This document shows, one piece after another, positions 22,605-31,708 of a stretch of 64,000 bases of DNA. The translations under genes were made by a program, and so were the position numbers. This DNA comes from Terriglobia bacterium. GTDB lineage: Bacteria > Acidobacteriota > Terriglobia > Terriglobales > Acidobacteriaceae. Each line of letters opens with the position of its first letter. The first letter of the stretch is position 1. The stretch covers positions 32,254-96,253 of the forward strand of contig JAIQFP010000018.1 of assembly GCA_020073165.1 (NCBI GenBank). The letters are read 5' to 3'. The notes beneath the pieces were generated by a model. That model was given only the letters and a program-made list of their open reading frames with translations, was not told where the DNA came from and did no database searches.

Positions 22605-23991
22605 CGAAATCCTCGGAAAAGGGGCGCTGCCGCAGGGTTCGGCGCGTGCTGCCAAAGCGCGGTTCCAAGGCGGCCACCGTGCAAAGGACATAGAACAGCG
22701 CTGCGTTCGCGGGAATCTGCAGATTGAAATCTACCAGGCTGTGGACCAGGATGCCGGTGACGCCCAGCATGGCGGCCAGGGCCGCCGCGCCATTGGTGTC
22801 CGACGGCCAATTCCCCAGTTTCTTTGTGCCCCGGCCGTAGACAGCCGCCACGAACCACAGCATGGTGGCGAACCCCAGTGCACCCATCTCCACCAGCAGT
22901 TGCAGATAGTCGTTGTGGGCGGCGTTCACGAAGAAATTGGTGTAGAAAGTCCGGAACTGGGGATAGACCGTGGGAAAGCCCCCAAGTCCCCATCCCAGGA
23001 TGGGCCGGTAGCGGAACATCCTCAAAGCGTCACGATCAATCGCCACACGGGTCCCTCCGGCTAGTTCTGTGCGCGCCTCGGCATGAATGCTGACCATGCG
23101 TTTGGCCAATTCGCCGCCGCCGAGCCAGACCAGCAGTCCGACGACAACCACCAGGAAAATGCCTGCGGCCACAGCGGTCCTGCTCGGTTTCTCCTTCCTG
23201 CTTGCTAAAACGGCAAGGATAGCGATCTGTACGGCGAAAGCCGCCATGCCGCCACGTGATCCTGAAAGGAAGATGGAACTGGCCATGACGGCCGCAGCAC
23301 ACGCTGCCATGGTCTTCCGTGAGCCGTGCGCATAGCGGGTGAGAGCAAAGACCAGGGGAATCGGTGTCAGCATCTCCATGAGGCCGGCGTAGTGGTCGTG
23401 ATTGACATAGGGGCCATAGATCCAACCACCGTGGGCCGGGGTGCGAATCCAATAGAGCTTGCCCGTGGAACTGATGTTTTGGATCAAGGCAAACAGTGCT
23501 ATCACAAAGCCATATACCGAGAACCCCACCGTCAAAGTCTTGACTTGCGAGGTTCGGCGCAGGCACTGGACTACCAGGAAACACAGCACGCCGTAGGCGC
23601 AGTACAAAAGCCCCGCGGAGAAAGTCTGGTAGCGGTATGCGGTGAGGCCCAACGCAAGCTGCACGACAAGGAGAGCCGCAAAAACGAGCATGGGGTAAAA
23701 CAGGGGATTGGGCAGGACCTGCACCTGGCCGGATTGCGCCTGGCGGAAGGTCCAGAGCGCAAATAGCACCGCCGCCACGGTTTCCAGAATGAGAATCGAC
23801 CACGCTTCCACGCCGCCAAAAGCCAGCGGGCCAAACATGAGCAGGCCAAACACCCCGTAGAACAGGATGGCATCCAGCCGCGAGGCGGGGGATGGCCGGT
23901 CCGCCGTGGAATGGGGGCTTCCCGCCGCCGATGAAGAAGTCTCAATGGGCACTGTCGTCGTGACTCGCTTCCACCAGGCGAACCCCGTCAA
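22585..23991 (-). CDS. O-antigen ligase / Wzy-type polymerase family membrane protein
   Basis: About 468 residues with some 11-12 hydrophobic segments. The large periplasmic loop (about 290-370) contains RVAIDRDALRMFRYRPILGWGLGGFPTVYPQF and AHNDYLQLLVEMGALG, the Wzy_C/WaaL signature. It would polymerise or ligate undecaprenyl-linked glycan in the periplasm. The reading frame opens with TTG 23991, overlapping the upstream TPR gene by 50 bp. GTG 23952 is a likely alternative start that overlaps by only 11 bp. It is the third gene of the Wzc-TPR-ligase operon; the operon context favours a polymerase (Wzy) role. Confidence 0.85.
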   Translation of the reverse strand: MTGFAWWKRVTTTVPIETSSSAAGSPHSTADRPSPASRLDAILFYGVFGLLMFGPLAFGGVEAWSILILETVAAVLFALWTFRQAQSGQVQVLPNPLFYPMLVFAALLVVQLALGLTAYRYQTFSAGLLYCAYGVLCFLVVQCLRRTSQVKTLTVGFSVYGFVIALFALIQNISSTGKLYWIRTPAHGGWIYGPYVNHDHYAGLMEMLTPIPLVFALTRYAHGSRKTMAACAAAVMASSIFLSGSRGGMAAFAVQIAILAVLASRKEKPSRTAVAAGIFLVVVVGLLVWLGGGELAKRMVSIHAEARTELAGGTRVAIDRDALRMFRYRPILGWGLGGFPTVYPQFRTFYTNFFVNAAHNDYLQLLVEMGALGFATMLWFVAAVYGRGTKKLGNWPSDTNGAAALAAMLGVTGILVHSLVDFNLQIPANAALFYVLCTVAALEPRFGSTRRTLRQRPFSEDFVSAVRC

Positions 23992-25213
23992 TCCAGAGTC
24001 TGCCCTTGATGGGACTTCCAGCAGGTACGCGCTGCACGCGCAACACTAACAGCTTGGACTCGGGTCCGGTGGTCAGAGTACCGGCCACCTGCTTCCAGAA
24101 ACTCGCGTCTTTCAGTTCCTCGCTGGCAAAGTATGTGCTTTGCGTGAACAGATCCTGGATCGCGAAACGGGGCCCACCCGCGCCTTCGATGTCTTCGGAC
24201 CTGAAGTAGGCGGAGAAGTCATAGCGGGTATTCGGCTGAACCGGGATTAGCTGCCGGATGCCGGCGTCTTCGATCTTGGCTGTGTCAAAGGTGATCGACA
24301 GGGAGCGATGCCCACGATGAGACTGCGCGGGATCCAAAGCCAGAGAGACATCGGGAGACTTAGCGTACAGCCAATCAAATCCACCATTGAGTACGTCGAG
24401 GCTGAAATCGCCATTGATGACAAGATTGTCGGGCGAGGGCTGGTAGGCTGAGAGCTCGGACAAGCCGGCGGCCTGTTGCCACACCAGCCGGGCCTGATCG
24501 GCGTCGCGCTGGCCCACCAGGTAGCGGATGTAATCAAAAACATGGCGGCGCTCAATGGGCAAGTGGAGCCGCACCAGTTGTTCCCAGACTTTGGCCGCAC
24601 TGGCGGTCTCCTCTTTTGCCGTCAGCAGACTCAAGAACGAGGCGTAGACATCGGGGATGGGAGGGACGACGTCGCGCAGCAGGGCATCAGCATCGGGTTT
24701 GGCTCGCCAGCAGAGGCGGAGGGCGGAATATTGTAAGCCGGTGTCGTTCTCCAGGACCACCCGGAACTCCTTCAACGCCAAGTCGGTCTCCCCGCGCACC
24801 AGGTAGAGGTTGGCGGCCTCCCAGGCGACCTCGGGACTTCTGGGGTTCGCGACGATGGCGTGCTCCAGCGCATCGCCCTGCCGGCTGGTGTCGCCGAGCA
24901 GGGCATAAGCCGCGGCCAGGTCGAGCCAGTAGTGGGCTTCATGGGGGTTCAACGCGATCGCCGCTTGGTAGGACGCTACCGCAGGTTCCGGGGAGGGTTG
25001 CACAACTGAGAAATAACGCCCCATCCGGTAGCGGTACTCAGCATTCCCCGGCTGCAATTGAATGGCACGCTGCAGGCTGACCAGATCAGGTTTCTCGGAG
25101 AAACAGGCAGCCAGATACTGTGTGGCTGCCAAACCCACGTAGGCGACGGCCAAGAACAGGACCAGCGCCAGCCAAGAATTTTTTTTCGCTGGGCTGTGGA
25201 GCGGTATCAGCAT
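23942..25213 (-). CDS. TPR protein with C-terminal carbohydrate-binding-like jelly roll
   Basis: A 423-residue protein with one N-terminal membrane anchor (WLALVLFLAVAYVGLAATQYLA). TPR-like helices fill about residues 45-240 (NAEYRYRMGRYF, ASYQAAIALNPHEAHYWLDLAAAYALLG). The C-terminal 160 residues start NLVINGDFSLDVLNGGFDW and continue SHRGHRSLSITFD, PNTRYDFSAYFRSEDIEG and RLWIDGVRLVE. That resembles a CBM4/9-type jelly roll, normally a carbohydrate-binding module. It lies 46 bp after the wzc-like gene and overlaps the ligase gene. It may hold the growing exopolysaccharide at the periplasmic assembly complex. Confidence 0.8.
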   Translation of the reverse strand: MLIPLHSPAKKNSWLALVLFLAVAYVGLAATQYLAACFSEKPDLVSLQRAIQLQPGNAEYRYRMGRYFSVVQPSPEPAVASYQAAIALNPHEAHYWLDLAAAYALLGDTSRQGDALEHAIVANPRSPEVAWEAANLYLVRGETDLALKEFRVVLENDTGLQYSALRLCWRAKPDADALLRDVVPPIPDVYASFLSLLTAKEETASAAKVWEQLVRLHLPIERRHVFDYIRYLVGQRDADQARLVWQQAAGLSELSAYQPSPDNLVINGDFSLDVLNGGFDWLYAKSPDVSLALDPAQSHRGHRSLSITFDTAKIEDAGIRQLIPVQPNTRYDFSAYFRSEDIEGAGGPRFAIQDLFTQSTYFASEELKDASFWKQVAGTLTTGPESKLLVLRVQRVPAGSPIKGRLWIDGVRLVEASHDDSAH

Positions 25214-25259
25214 GAGGAACCATTAGCGGGCGAGCAAGTCACATTCAATCTTCGCCACC

Positions 25260-27611
25260 CTACGCGCCGCTGGAAGTGGCCTTCGGGGCGGCGGATTCCT
25301 CTACGTCGCTCAACTCGTCCTCTCGATAGTAGCGTTGACCGTATTTTCCCTGGTATTCGTAGTAGTAATAATACTCGGGCGAACGCAGATCCACCGCGTT
25401 CAGCAACACCCCGCAAACGCGGGCGTTCACCTGCATCAGGAGGTCGCGCGCGCGGCGTAGCGCCTGCTTGGTGGTCTGCCCGGAGCGAATCACCAGGACC
25501 ACGGCGTCCGCCCGGGTTGACATGACCACGGCATCGGTCACTGAGAGGGTCGGCGGTGTGTCTACGACGATGTGGTCATACTCTTCGCGCAACTCGGCGA
25601 GAACGTCCTTCATGTTGGTGGAGGCCAACAGTTCCGCCGGATTCGGTGGCGGAGTTCCTGCCGGCAATACGAACAGGGACGGCAGGAGCGACGAACGCAC
25701 AGTAGCCTGCTGGATAGTGGCGCTTCCGGTCAGCACGTTGCTCAGCCCGGTTCTGGGGCCCATGCCGAGGGTCTTATGGATGCTGGGGCGGCGCAAGTCG
25801 GCATCGATCAGCAGTACGCGGGTACCCTTCTGGGCCAGCACGATGGCGGTATTAATGCTGGTCGTGGTCTTGCCCTCCTGGGGAAGCGCGCTGGTAATCA
25901 GGATGACTTTGGGCGGCGCGCCAAGAGAAGTAAGCAACAGCGAAGTGCGCAAGGCGCGATACGATTCCGCCATCTGGGACTGGGGCCGCGACTGGGTTAC
26001 CAATTCCACCGCTTCCTTGGATGAAGCCACCGCCAGGCGTTGCCGTGTTCCGTTCTCCCTGGTCTTGGATCCCAGAGGGATCATCCCTAGGGAAGCCAGG
26101 GCCGAGATGATTTGTGCCTGCTCCGGGGTGCGTACCGTGTTGTCCAGGCCCTCCAGCAGGAAAGCGAGCCCAATGCCAGTGGAGAGGCCGAGCGCTAGGG
26201 CGAAAGAAAGATTGCGCGGTACATTCGGTTCCGTGGGCCCGGTGGGAACGCGAGCTCTATCGACAGGGCGAATGTTATTGGAGCGCAGGCCGGCGGTGAC
26301 ACCGGCTTCTTTCAGTTTTTCCAGCAAGCCTTCGTAAAGCGTGCGGTTGGTCTCGACGTCACGCTTCAGCAGGCTGTACTCAATAGCACTCTCGTTGAGC
26401 TGATTGGCGCCTTGCTTCTGCCGTTCCAGGGCGTCACTCAGCATGTTCTCCCGCTGTAGCGATGCCAGATAGTTGCTGCGCACACTCGCTACCGCCTTCT
26501 TGGTTTCCAGCTGAATCTGTGCGTCTACTTCCTTCAACTGGCTGGTGAGTTGGGCCACCTTGGGGTAGGAAGGCCCGAACTGGGTGCTGAGTTGTGCCAC
26601 CTGGATCCTCAGATCGGCTTTTTGCTCGCGCAGTTTTTCCAGCAGGGATGATCCGCTGCTCCCTCCGGTGCCAGCCTCCACGTTGGCGGCTGCAGCGGCG
26701 GCCGCTGCCTCTCCGTCCCCGGACTGCACCATGCGATATATCGATTCCTTTTCCATGCGGTTCGATTCCGCGGCGGTTAGCTCTTTGTTCAATTCGTCCA
26801 GCTTGGCAGTGATGATGTTCTGCTTTTCGTCAATCCCCAGGATTTCGTGTTGCTTCTGGTACTTGACCAGCTTCTCCTGCGAGGTCTCGACCTTGATCTG
26901 CAGGTCCGCCAATTGTTTTTGCAGCCAGTCGGACGCCTGCATGGTGGACTCGAAGCGGGTCTTGAAGTTCTGCTCGATGTAAGTGCTGATCAGAGTGTTG
27001 ACGACCCGGGACGCCAGGTTCTTGTCCGGGCTGCGGTAGTGGATTTCAACGATGCGGGTGTTGGGCCGCAGCGCCACGCGGAGGTTCCCCTTGAAAGCGC
27101 CCAGCACCTCCGAGGTCTGCGTCGAATCGGCTTGGAGCGCATCCGTAGTCAGTTCCAGGGAGTTTACCGGGGGCTGGCCCTGCCCGCCGAACTCCGGCCG
27201 CTTGTCCAAGTTCAACTGCTTGATGACCTGCAGAGCCAGCAGATCGCTCCGCAGGATACTAACTTCGGTGTCCAGGTCGGCGGGATCGTAGTAGTAGTCG
27301 CCGCCTCCGCTGGGGGAATCCTTGAAATTCATGATCTCGGGGTCCATCTTGTTGATGGCGATGCTGCCCGAGGCCTCATAGATGGGCGTGCTGCGCAGGG
27401 TGGCGATGGCTACGACGGCGAAGATCAGCGCCACGCTGCCGAGGACCACCCACTTGCGCTTGATGAGGATGCGCAGATATTCCCGTAGGACGGAATCCTG
27501 TACCGGGAGTGCCGGATAGATATGGGGCGGCCGGTTCAACTCAATCGGATAGACGGACTGAGTCTCGCGCAAGCCTTGGCCGTTGTCTGGAATCAGGGGT
27601 CCCGAATCCAT
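25260..27611 (-). CDS. Wzc-like polysaccharide co-polymerase / tyrosine autokinase
   Basis: About 783 residues. An N-terminal Wzz domain is flanked by TM1 (about 55-75) and a second TM near residue 465. A periplasmic coiled-coil region (about 215-430) lies between them. The cytoplasmic BY-kinase domain (about 550-765) has Walker A SALPQEGKTTT, Walker A' VLLIDADLRRP and VDTPPTLSVTDAV. The tail has a Tyr cluster (EYYYYYEYQGKYGQRYYRE) for autophosphorylation. It controls chain length and export of a polysaccharide. ATG 27611 is chosen because GAGGAG lies 5 bp upstream; TTG 27614 is too close. It opens a minus-strand operon and is divergent from pseB. Confidence 0.94.
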   Translation of the reverse strand: MDSGPLIPDNGQGLRETQSVYPIELNRPPHIYPALPVQDSVLREYLRILIKRKWVVLGSVALIFAVVAIATLRSTPIYEASGSIAINKMDPEIMNFKDSPSGGGDYYYDPADLDTEVSILRSDLLALQVIKQLNLDKRPEFGGQGQPPVNSLELTTDALQADSTQTSEVLGAFKGNLRVALRPNTRIVEIHYRSPDKNLASRVVNTLISTYIEQNFKTRFESTMQASDWLQKQLADLQIKVETSQEKLVKYQKQHEILGIDEKQNIITAKLDELNKELTAAESNRMEKESIYRMVQSGDGEAAAAAAAANVEAGTGGSSGSSLLEKLREQKADLRIQVAQLSTQFGPSYPKVAQLTSQLKEVDAQIQLETKKAVASVRSNYLASLQRENMLSDALERQKQGANQLNESAIEYSLLKRDVETNRTLYEGLLEKLKEAGVTAGLRSNNIRPVDRARVPTGPTEPNVPRNLSFALALGLSTGIGLAFLLEGLDNTVRTPEQAQIISALASLGMIPLGSKTRENGTRQRLAVASSKEAVELVTQSRPQSQMAESYRALRTSLLLTSLGAPPKVILITSALPQEGKTTTSINTAIVLAQKGTRVLLIDADLRRPSIHKTLGMGPRTGLSNVLTGSATIQQATVRSSLLPSLFVLPAGTPPPNPAELLASTNMKDVLAELREEYDHIVVDTPPTLSVTDAVVMSTRADAVVLVIRSGQTTKQALRRARDLLMQVNARVCGVLLNAVDLRSPEYYYYYEYQGKYGQRYYREDELSDVEESAAPKATSSGA

Positions 27612-27996
27612 CAATACTCCTCGAGCAACAAGCTCAACCGTTTACCTCACATGACAGCGCGCCGCATCACAGGCCTTGTGCTGTCGGGAGCGGAAAAATG
27701 AGGCTTGGGTCGTGATTTCCTGTTCCGACGCACAAACTCACCGCAGAAATTTATCGTTGAGCAATTGCGCACATCTTAACATTCCACCTCCAGAAGTCCT
27801 GACCGTAATTTGGCAGGTTCCAAACTGTTAACCTCCCGCGGGAAGTGGCCGCGCACTTGCGAAAATCTCCGCTATACTACCGTCTATCTTCTCGTCTTCC
27901 TGACACGGACAACTGAATGATTTTTCACTGCACTCCCGATAGCAAGTCGGCGTCGGCGGTGCAGCTTTGTGTTTTCACCTTCAAGGGGCAGCCTAG
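27612..27996. promoter_or_regulatory. Divergent promoter region between wzc-like and pseB operons
   Basis: About 385 bp without a gene, separating the two large polysaccharide operons. On the plus strand TATACT (27873-27878) is a good -10 box about 120 bp before pseB; no matching -35 at 16-18 bp was found (TTGCGA at 27857 is too close). The segment 27600-27800 is relatively A/T-rich and should hold the minus-strand promoter. No riboswitch was recognised. Shared location suggests coordinated control of capsule-type assembly and Pse synthesis. Confidence 0.4.
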
Positions 27997-29022
27997 ATGA
28001 ACTGGTCGGAACAGGTTGTGCTGGTCACCGGCGGTACGGGGTCGTTTGGCAAGAAGTTCGTGGAGTTGATGTTGCGCGACTACCGCCCCCACAAGCTCAT
28101 CATCTTCAGCCGTGACGAACTCAAGCAGCACGATATGCGGACGGCTGGGTTTGATCATCCCAGCCTGCGCTATTTCATCGGGGACGTTCGCGACGAGCAG
28201 CGCCTGGAGCGGGCCCTCGCCGGAGTGACAGTGGTAGTGCACGCGGCCGCCCTCAAGCAGGTGCCGGCCTGCGAATACAACCCCTTCGAGGCCATCCAGA
28301 CCAACATCATGGGCGGGCGCAATGTGATCGATGCCGCCATCAACAAGGGTGTCCACCGCGTGCTGGCGCTCAGCACGGACAAGGCGGTCAATCCCATCAA
28401 CCTTTATGGTGCCACCAAGCTGTGCGCGGAAAAAATGTTTGTGCAGGCCAACGCCTACGCCGGTGCGCAGGATACCCGCTTCAGTTGCGCCCGCTACGGC
28501 AACGTCGTGGGCAGCCGCGGCAGTGTGATTCCAGTGTTTCAGGAGCAGCGCAAGCGCGGCCGGATCACCGTGACTGATCCCCGCATGACCCGTTTCTGGC
28601 TTACCCTGGAGCAGGGCGTGCGCTTCGTGGTGCACTGCATCGAGCAGATGCACGGCGGAGAAATTTTCGTGCCCAAGATTCCCAGTATGAAGCTGGTGGA
28701 AATGGCGGAGGCCATCGCTCCCGGCTGCGAAGTGGAATACGTCGGCATCCGTCCCGGCGAAAAGCTCCATGAAGTGCTGGTTTCCGAGGACGAAGCCCGC
28801 AACACGCTCGACCTGCCGGACATGTATGTGATCCAGCCCGCGCATTCCTGGTGGCGCAAGGAGAACTGGGTGCATGGGCTGCCGCTAGCGGACGGTTTCC
28901 GCTATACCAGCGATACCAATCCGCGTTGGCTCACGCCGGAAGAACTGTATGAACTGATTGATGCGGGATCGCCGGCGTCCGAGGGGCTGCATCTCGCCGA
29001 GCGGCAGCGCGCCCGGGCCTGA
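27997..29022 (+). CDS. pseB: UDP-N-acetylglucosamine 4,6-dehydratase (inverting)
   Basis: PseB starts pseudaminic acid synthesis by converting UDP-GlcNAc to the 4-keto-6-deoxy-L-arabino sugar with C5 inversion. The protein has 341 residues. The Rossmann loop VTGGTGSFGKKF lies at about 9-20. YFIGDVRD and HAAALKQVPACEYNPFEAIQTN are family blocks, and ALSTDKAVNPINLYGATK contains the catalytic Asp-Lys and the Tyr-x3-Lys pair. RPGEKLHEVL near the C-terminus is typical of PseB/FlaA1. AAGGGG lies upstream of the ATG. It is the first gene of a long plus-strand operon; pseC follows after 8 bp. Confidence 0.95.
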   Translation: MNWSEQVVLVTGGTGSFGKKFVELMLRDYRPHKLIIFSRDELKQHDMRTAGFDHPSLRYFIGDVRDEQRLERALAGVTVVVHAAALKQVPACEYNPFEAIQTNIMGGRNVIDAAINKGVHRVLALSTDKAVNPINLYGATKLCAEKMFVQANAYAGAQDTRFSCARYGNVVGSRGSVIPVFQEQRKRGRITVTDPRMTRFWLTLEQGVRFVVHCIEQMHGGEIFVPKIPSMKLVEMAEAIAPGCEVEYVGIRPGEKLHEVLVSEDEARNTLDLPDMYVIQPAHSWWRKENWVHGLPLADGFRYTSDTNPRWLTPEELYELIDAGSPASEGLHLAERQRARA

Positions 29023-29030
29023 GGGAGGCG

Positions 29031-30257
29031 ATGAGCGCAACTCCGGTGACCAAAACTCCAGCGAGCAGAGAAATGCTGGCCATCGACGGCGGACCGCCAG
29101 TGCGGAAGACGCTGCTGCCCTACGGACATCACTCGATCGAAGAAAGCGACATCGAGGCGGTAGTTCAGACGCTGCGCTCCGATTGGCTCACCACCGGGCC
29201 CAAAATAGCGGAGTTTGAAGAGGCGATTGCTGCCTGGGTGGGAGCGAAATACGCAGTCAGCTTCAGTTCGGGCACGTCCGCCTTGCACGCAGCCGCTTTT
29301 GCGGCGGGATTGCAAGCGGGCGATGAGGCCATCACCTCACCCCTGACCTTTGCCGCGACCGCGAACTGTGTGCTCTATCAAGGTGCGACGCCGGTGTTTG
29401 CCGATGTTTCACCAGACACGCTGAACCTGGATCCCCAAGCGGCAGCGGCGCGAATCACATCGCGCACCCGGGCGATTCTTCCGGTTGACTATGCCGGTCA
29501 TCCCGCAGATCTGGACGCCATTCTGAAACTGGCCGGGCAGCATGGATTAATCGTGATCGAGGACGCCTGCCACGCACTGGGCGCGGAATACCGCAAACGC
29601 CGCGTGGGAAGCCTGTCCCACATGACCGTGTTCAGTTTTCACCCGGTGAAGCACTTGACGACCGGGGAAGGCGGCATGGTCACCACGGACAATCCGGAAC
29701 ACGCGGAGACGCTGCGGCGCTTCCGCAATCACGGAATCAGCAGCGACGCCCGCCAGCGGCAGAGTCTCGGCCAGTGGCATTACGAGATGGTGCTGCTAGG
29801 TTTCAATTACCGCCTGACCGACATTGCATGCGCTCTCGGCCTGGAGCAATCGAAGAGATTGGACGCGAACCTGGCCCGGCGAAGGCAGATCGCCGCGCGA
29901 TATGCCTCGGCATTCCGGGAGATGCCCGGGGTCGTTCCCCCACAGGTTCGCAGTGACGTGAATCCCGCGTGGCACCTGTATCCCATCCGCCTGGGCTTGC
30001 AGCAACTTTCTGCCGGCCGGGGGGAAGTGTTTTGCGCCTTGCGCGCGGAGAACATTGGTGTGAACGTGCACTACATTCCCGTGCACCGCCATCCCTATTA
30101 CCGCGATCGTTTCGGCTACCAGGGTGGAGAGTATCCAGTCGCGGAAGATGCGTATGAGCGGCTGATCAGCTTGCCGATGTTTCACGGTATGACCGATGCG
30201 GATGTGGAGGATGTACTGCACGCCGTGACCAAGGTGATAAGACATTTTTCGCGTTGA
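29031..30257 (+). CDS. pseC: UDP-4-keto-6-deoxy-sugar aminotransferase
   Basis: PseC is the PLP-dependent enzyme that transfers an amino group from glutamate to C4 of the PseB product. The protein has 408 residues of the DegT/DnrJ/EryC1 fold. SFSSGTSALHAAAF binds PLP phosphate, VIEDACHALG carries the pyridine-binding Asp, and SFHPVKHLTTGEGG contains the Schiff-base Lys near residue 201. The C-terminal NVHYIPVHRHPYYR motif closes the active site. The ATG follows AGGGAGG closely, 8 bp after pseB. The order pseB-pseC matches the Campylobacter and Helicobacter pathway. Confidence 0.94.
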   Translation: MSATPVTKTPASREMLAIDGGPPVRKTLLPYGHHSIEESDIEAVVQTLRSDWLTTGPKIAEFEEAIAAWVGAKYAVSFSSGTSALHAAAFAAGLQAGDEAITSPLTFAATANCVLYQGATPVFADVSPDTLNLDPQAAAARITSRTRAILPVDYAGHPADLDAILKLAGQHGLIVIEDACHALGAEYRKRRVGSLSHMTVFSFHPVKHLTTGEGGMVTTDNPEHAETLRRFRNHGISSDARQRQSLGQWHYEMVLLGFNYRLTDIACALGLEQSKRLDANLARRRQIAARYASAFREMPGVVPPQVRSDVNPAWHLYPIRLGLQQLSAGRGEVFCALRAENIGVNVHYIPVHRHPYYRDRFGYQGGEYPVAEDAYERLISLPMFHGMTDADVEDVLHAVTKVIRHFSR

Positions 30258-30289
30258 ATGCTCGGACCAGAGCGAAAGGCCGATAAGCT

Positions 30290-30940
30290 ATGAAGGCACA
30301 GCAGGAAACTCCGCAGATCAGCGAGTGGACAGGAAGCTTCGGGCGGGAATACACCGACCGCAACCCGCAGAACGCTGTCGCGCTCGATGCGTTGTACCGT
30401 GGGAATTACGGGGTCACCCGGAGAGAACTGAACCAGCGCTTCCTCCAGACGATTCCTTCCAGTGCCCGCATCTTGGAAGTCGGCTGCAACATCGGCAACC
30501 AGTTGATGCTGTTGCAGCAGTTGGGTTATGCCAACCTGCATGGCATCGAAATTCAGAGCTATGCGCTCGAGAAGGCGCGGCAGCAACTGCCCGGCGCCGT
30601 TTTCACGGAGGCCTCAGCGTTCGCGATTCCGTTTCCCGGCGAATCCTTCGACCTGGTGTTTACGTCGGGCGTCCTGATCCGCATCGCGCCTGCGGACCTG
30701 TCCAGGGCCCTGGATGAAATCCATAGGGTTGCCAAGACCTGGATTTGGGGACTCGAATATTACGCGCCCGCCTCTACCGAGATCAGGTACCGGGGTCACA
30801 ATGGGTTGTTGTGGAAGAATGATTTCGCGCAAGTGTACCTCCGCCGCTTCGCGGACCTCGAACTCGTCCGCGAAGAGCGTCTGCGATATCTGGACAATGA
30901 AAACAGCGACGCGATGTTCCTGCTGCGCCGCACTGTTTAG
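30290..30940 (+). CDS. Pseudaminic acid biosynthesis-associated methylase
   Basis: A 216-residue class I SAM methyltransferase of the group found only with Pse genes. It starts with the conserved block WTGSFGREYTDRNP. SAM motif I is RILEVGCNIGNQ, followed by LHGIEIQ. DLVFTSGVLIRIAP is the post-motif region, and GLEYYAPASTEIRYRGHNGLLWKNDFA the C-terminal family block. The target is unknown; methylation of Pse or a precursor is presumed. It lies between pseC and pseF with short gaps. Confidence 0.85.
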   Translation: MKAQQETPQISEWTGSFGREYTDRNPQNAVALDALYRGNYGVTRRELNQRFLQTIPSSARILEVGCNIGNQLMLLQQLGYANLHGIEIQSYALEKARQQLPGAVFTEASAFAIPFPGESFDLVFTSGVLIRIAPADLSRALDEIHRVAKTWIWGLEYYAPASTEIRYRGHNGLLWKNDFAQVYLRRFADLELVREERLRYLDNENSDAMFLLRRTV

Positions 30941-30955
30941 GCCAAGGGATTCCTG

Positions 30956-31708
30956 GTGAGGCCTCACGGTACAAACCCGAAGATTGTCGCGATCGTGCAG
31001 GCGCGGATGGGAAGCACGCGTCTGCCGGGCAAAGTGCTGCTGGACTTGGGCGGCGAAACCGTGCTGGCACGTGTGGTCAGGCGCCTGAACCGCGCCACGT
31101 TGGTTGACGAAGTCGTGGTCGCTACCACCGACTCTGCTGCCGATGATGCCATCGTGCGGGAATGCGAACGGCTGGGCATCCTCAGTTTTCGCGGCTCGGA
31201 GAGCGACGTGCTAGACCGTTATTACCAAACGGCCCGGGCCTGCGGCGCTGAGGTCGTGGTGCGAATCACTTCCGATTGTCCGTTGATCGATCCCGAACTG
31301 GTGGATGAGACAATCCGAATATTTCTCGAGAAGCACGCTGACTACGGCAGCAATGTGTTTCCGCGAACCTATCCACGCGGGCTGGACACGGAAGTCTTCA
31401 CCGCGGCGGCGCTGGAGCGGGCCTGGCGGGACGCGCGTGAACCGCATCAGCGCGAGCACGTCACGCCGTATTTCAGCGAGCATCCAGAGCTGGTCCGGCT
31501 GGTTTTTGCTCGCGGACAGGCCGACTACAGCGGGTATCGCTGGACTCTGGACACTGCTGAAGACCTGGAGCTCCTGCGCGCCCTCTACTCACGGCTGGGC
31601 AATCGAGATACCTTCCACTGGCGGGACGCGCTGGCCGTGATGGAGCGCGAACCGGAACTCGCCGAGTTGAACACGCACGTGATGCAGAAATCAATCCACG
31701 GGCATTGA
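30956..31708 (+). CDS. pseF: Sugar cytidylyltransferase, PseF/SpsF type
   Basis: A 250-residue nucleotidyltransferase expected to activate pseudaminic acid with CTP to CMP-Pse. The N-terminal IVAIVQARMGSTRLPGKVL is the CTP-binding loop of the SpsF/KdsB family. RITSDCPLIDPELVD holds the metal-binding Asp, and NVFPRTYPRGLDTEVF and YRWTLDTAEDLELL are SpsF-type blocks. GTG 30956 has AAGGGA 6 bp upstream. The assignment as PseF rests on operon position; alone, the sequence says SpsF-like. The stop overlaps the next ATG (TGATG). Confidence 0.85.
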   Translation: MRPHGTNPKIVAIVQARMGSTRLPGKVLLDLGGETVLARVVRRLNRATLVDEVVVATTDSAADDAIVRECERLGILSFRGSESDVLDRYYQTARACGAEVVVRITSDCPLIDPELVDETIRIFLEKHADYGSNVFPRTYPRGLDTEVFTAAALERAWRDAREPHQREHVTPYFSEHPELVRLVFARGQADYSGYRWTLDTAEDLELLRALYSRLGNRDTFHWRDALAVMEREPELAELNTHVMQKSIHGH

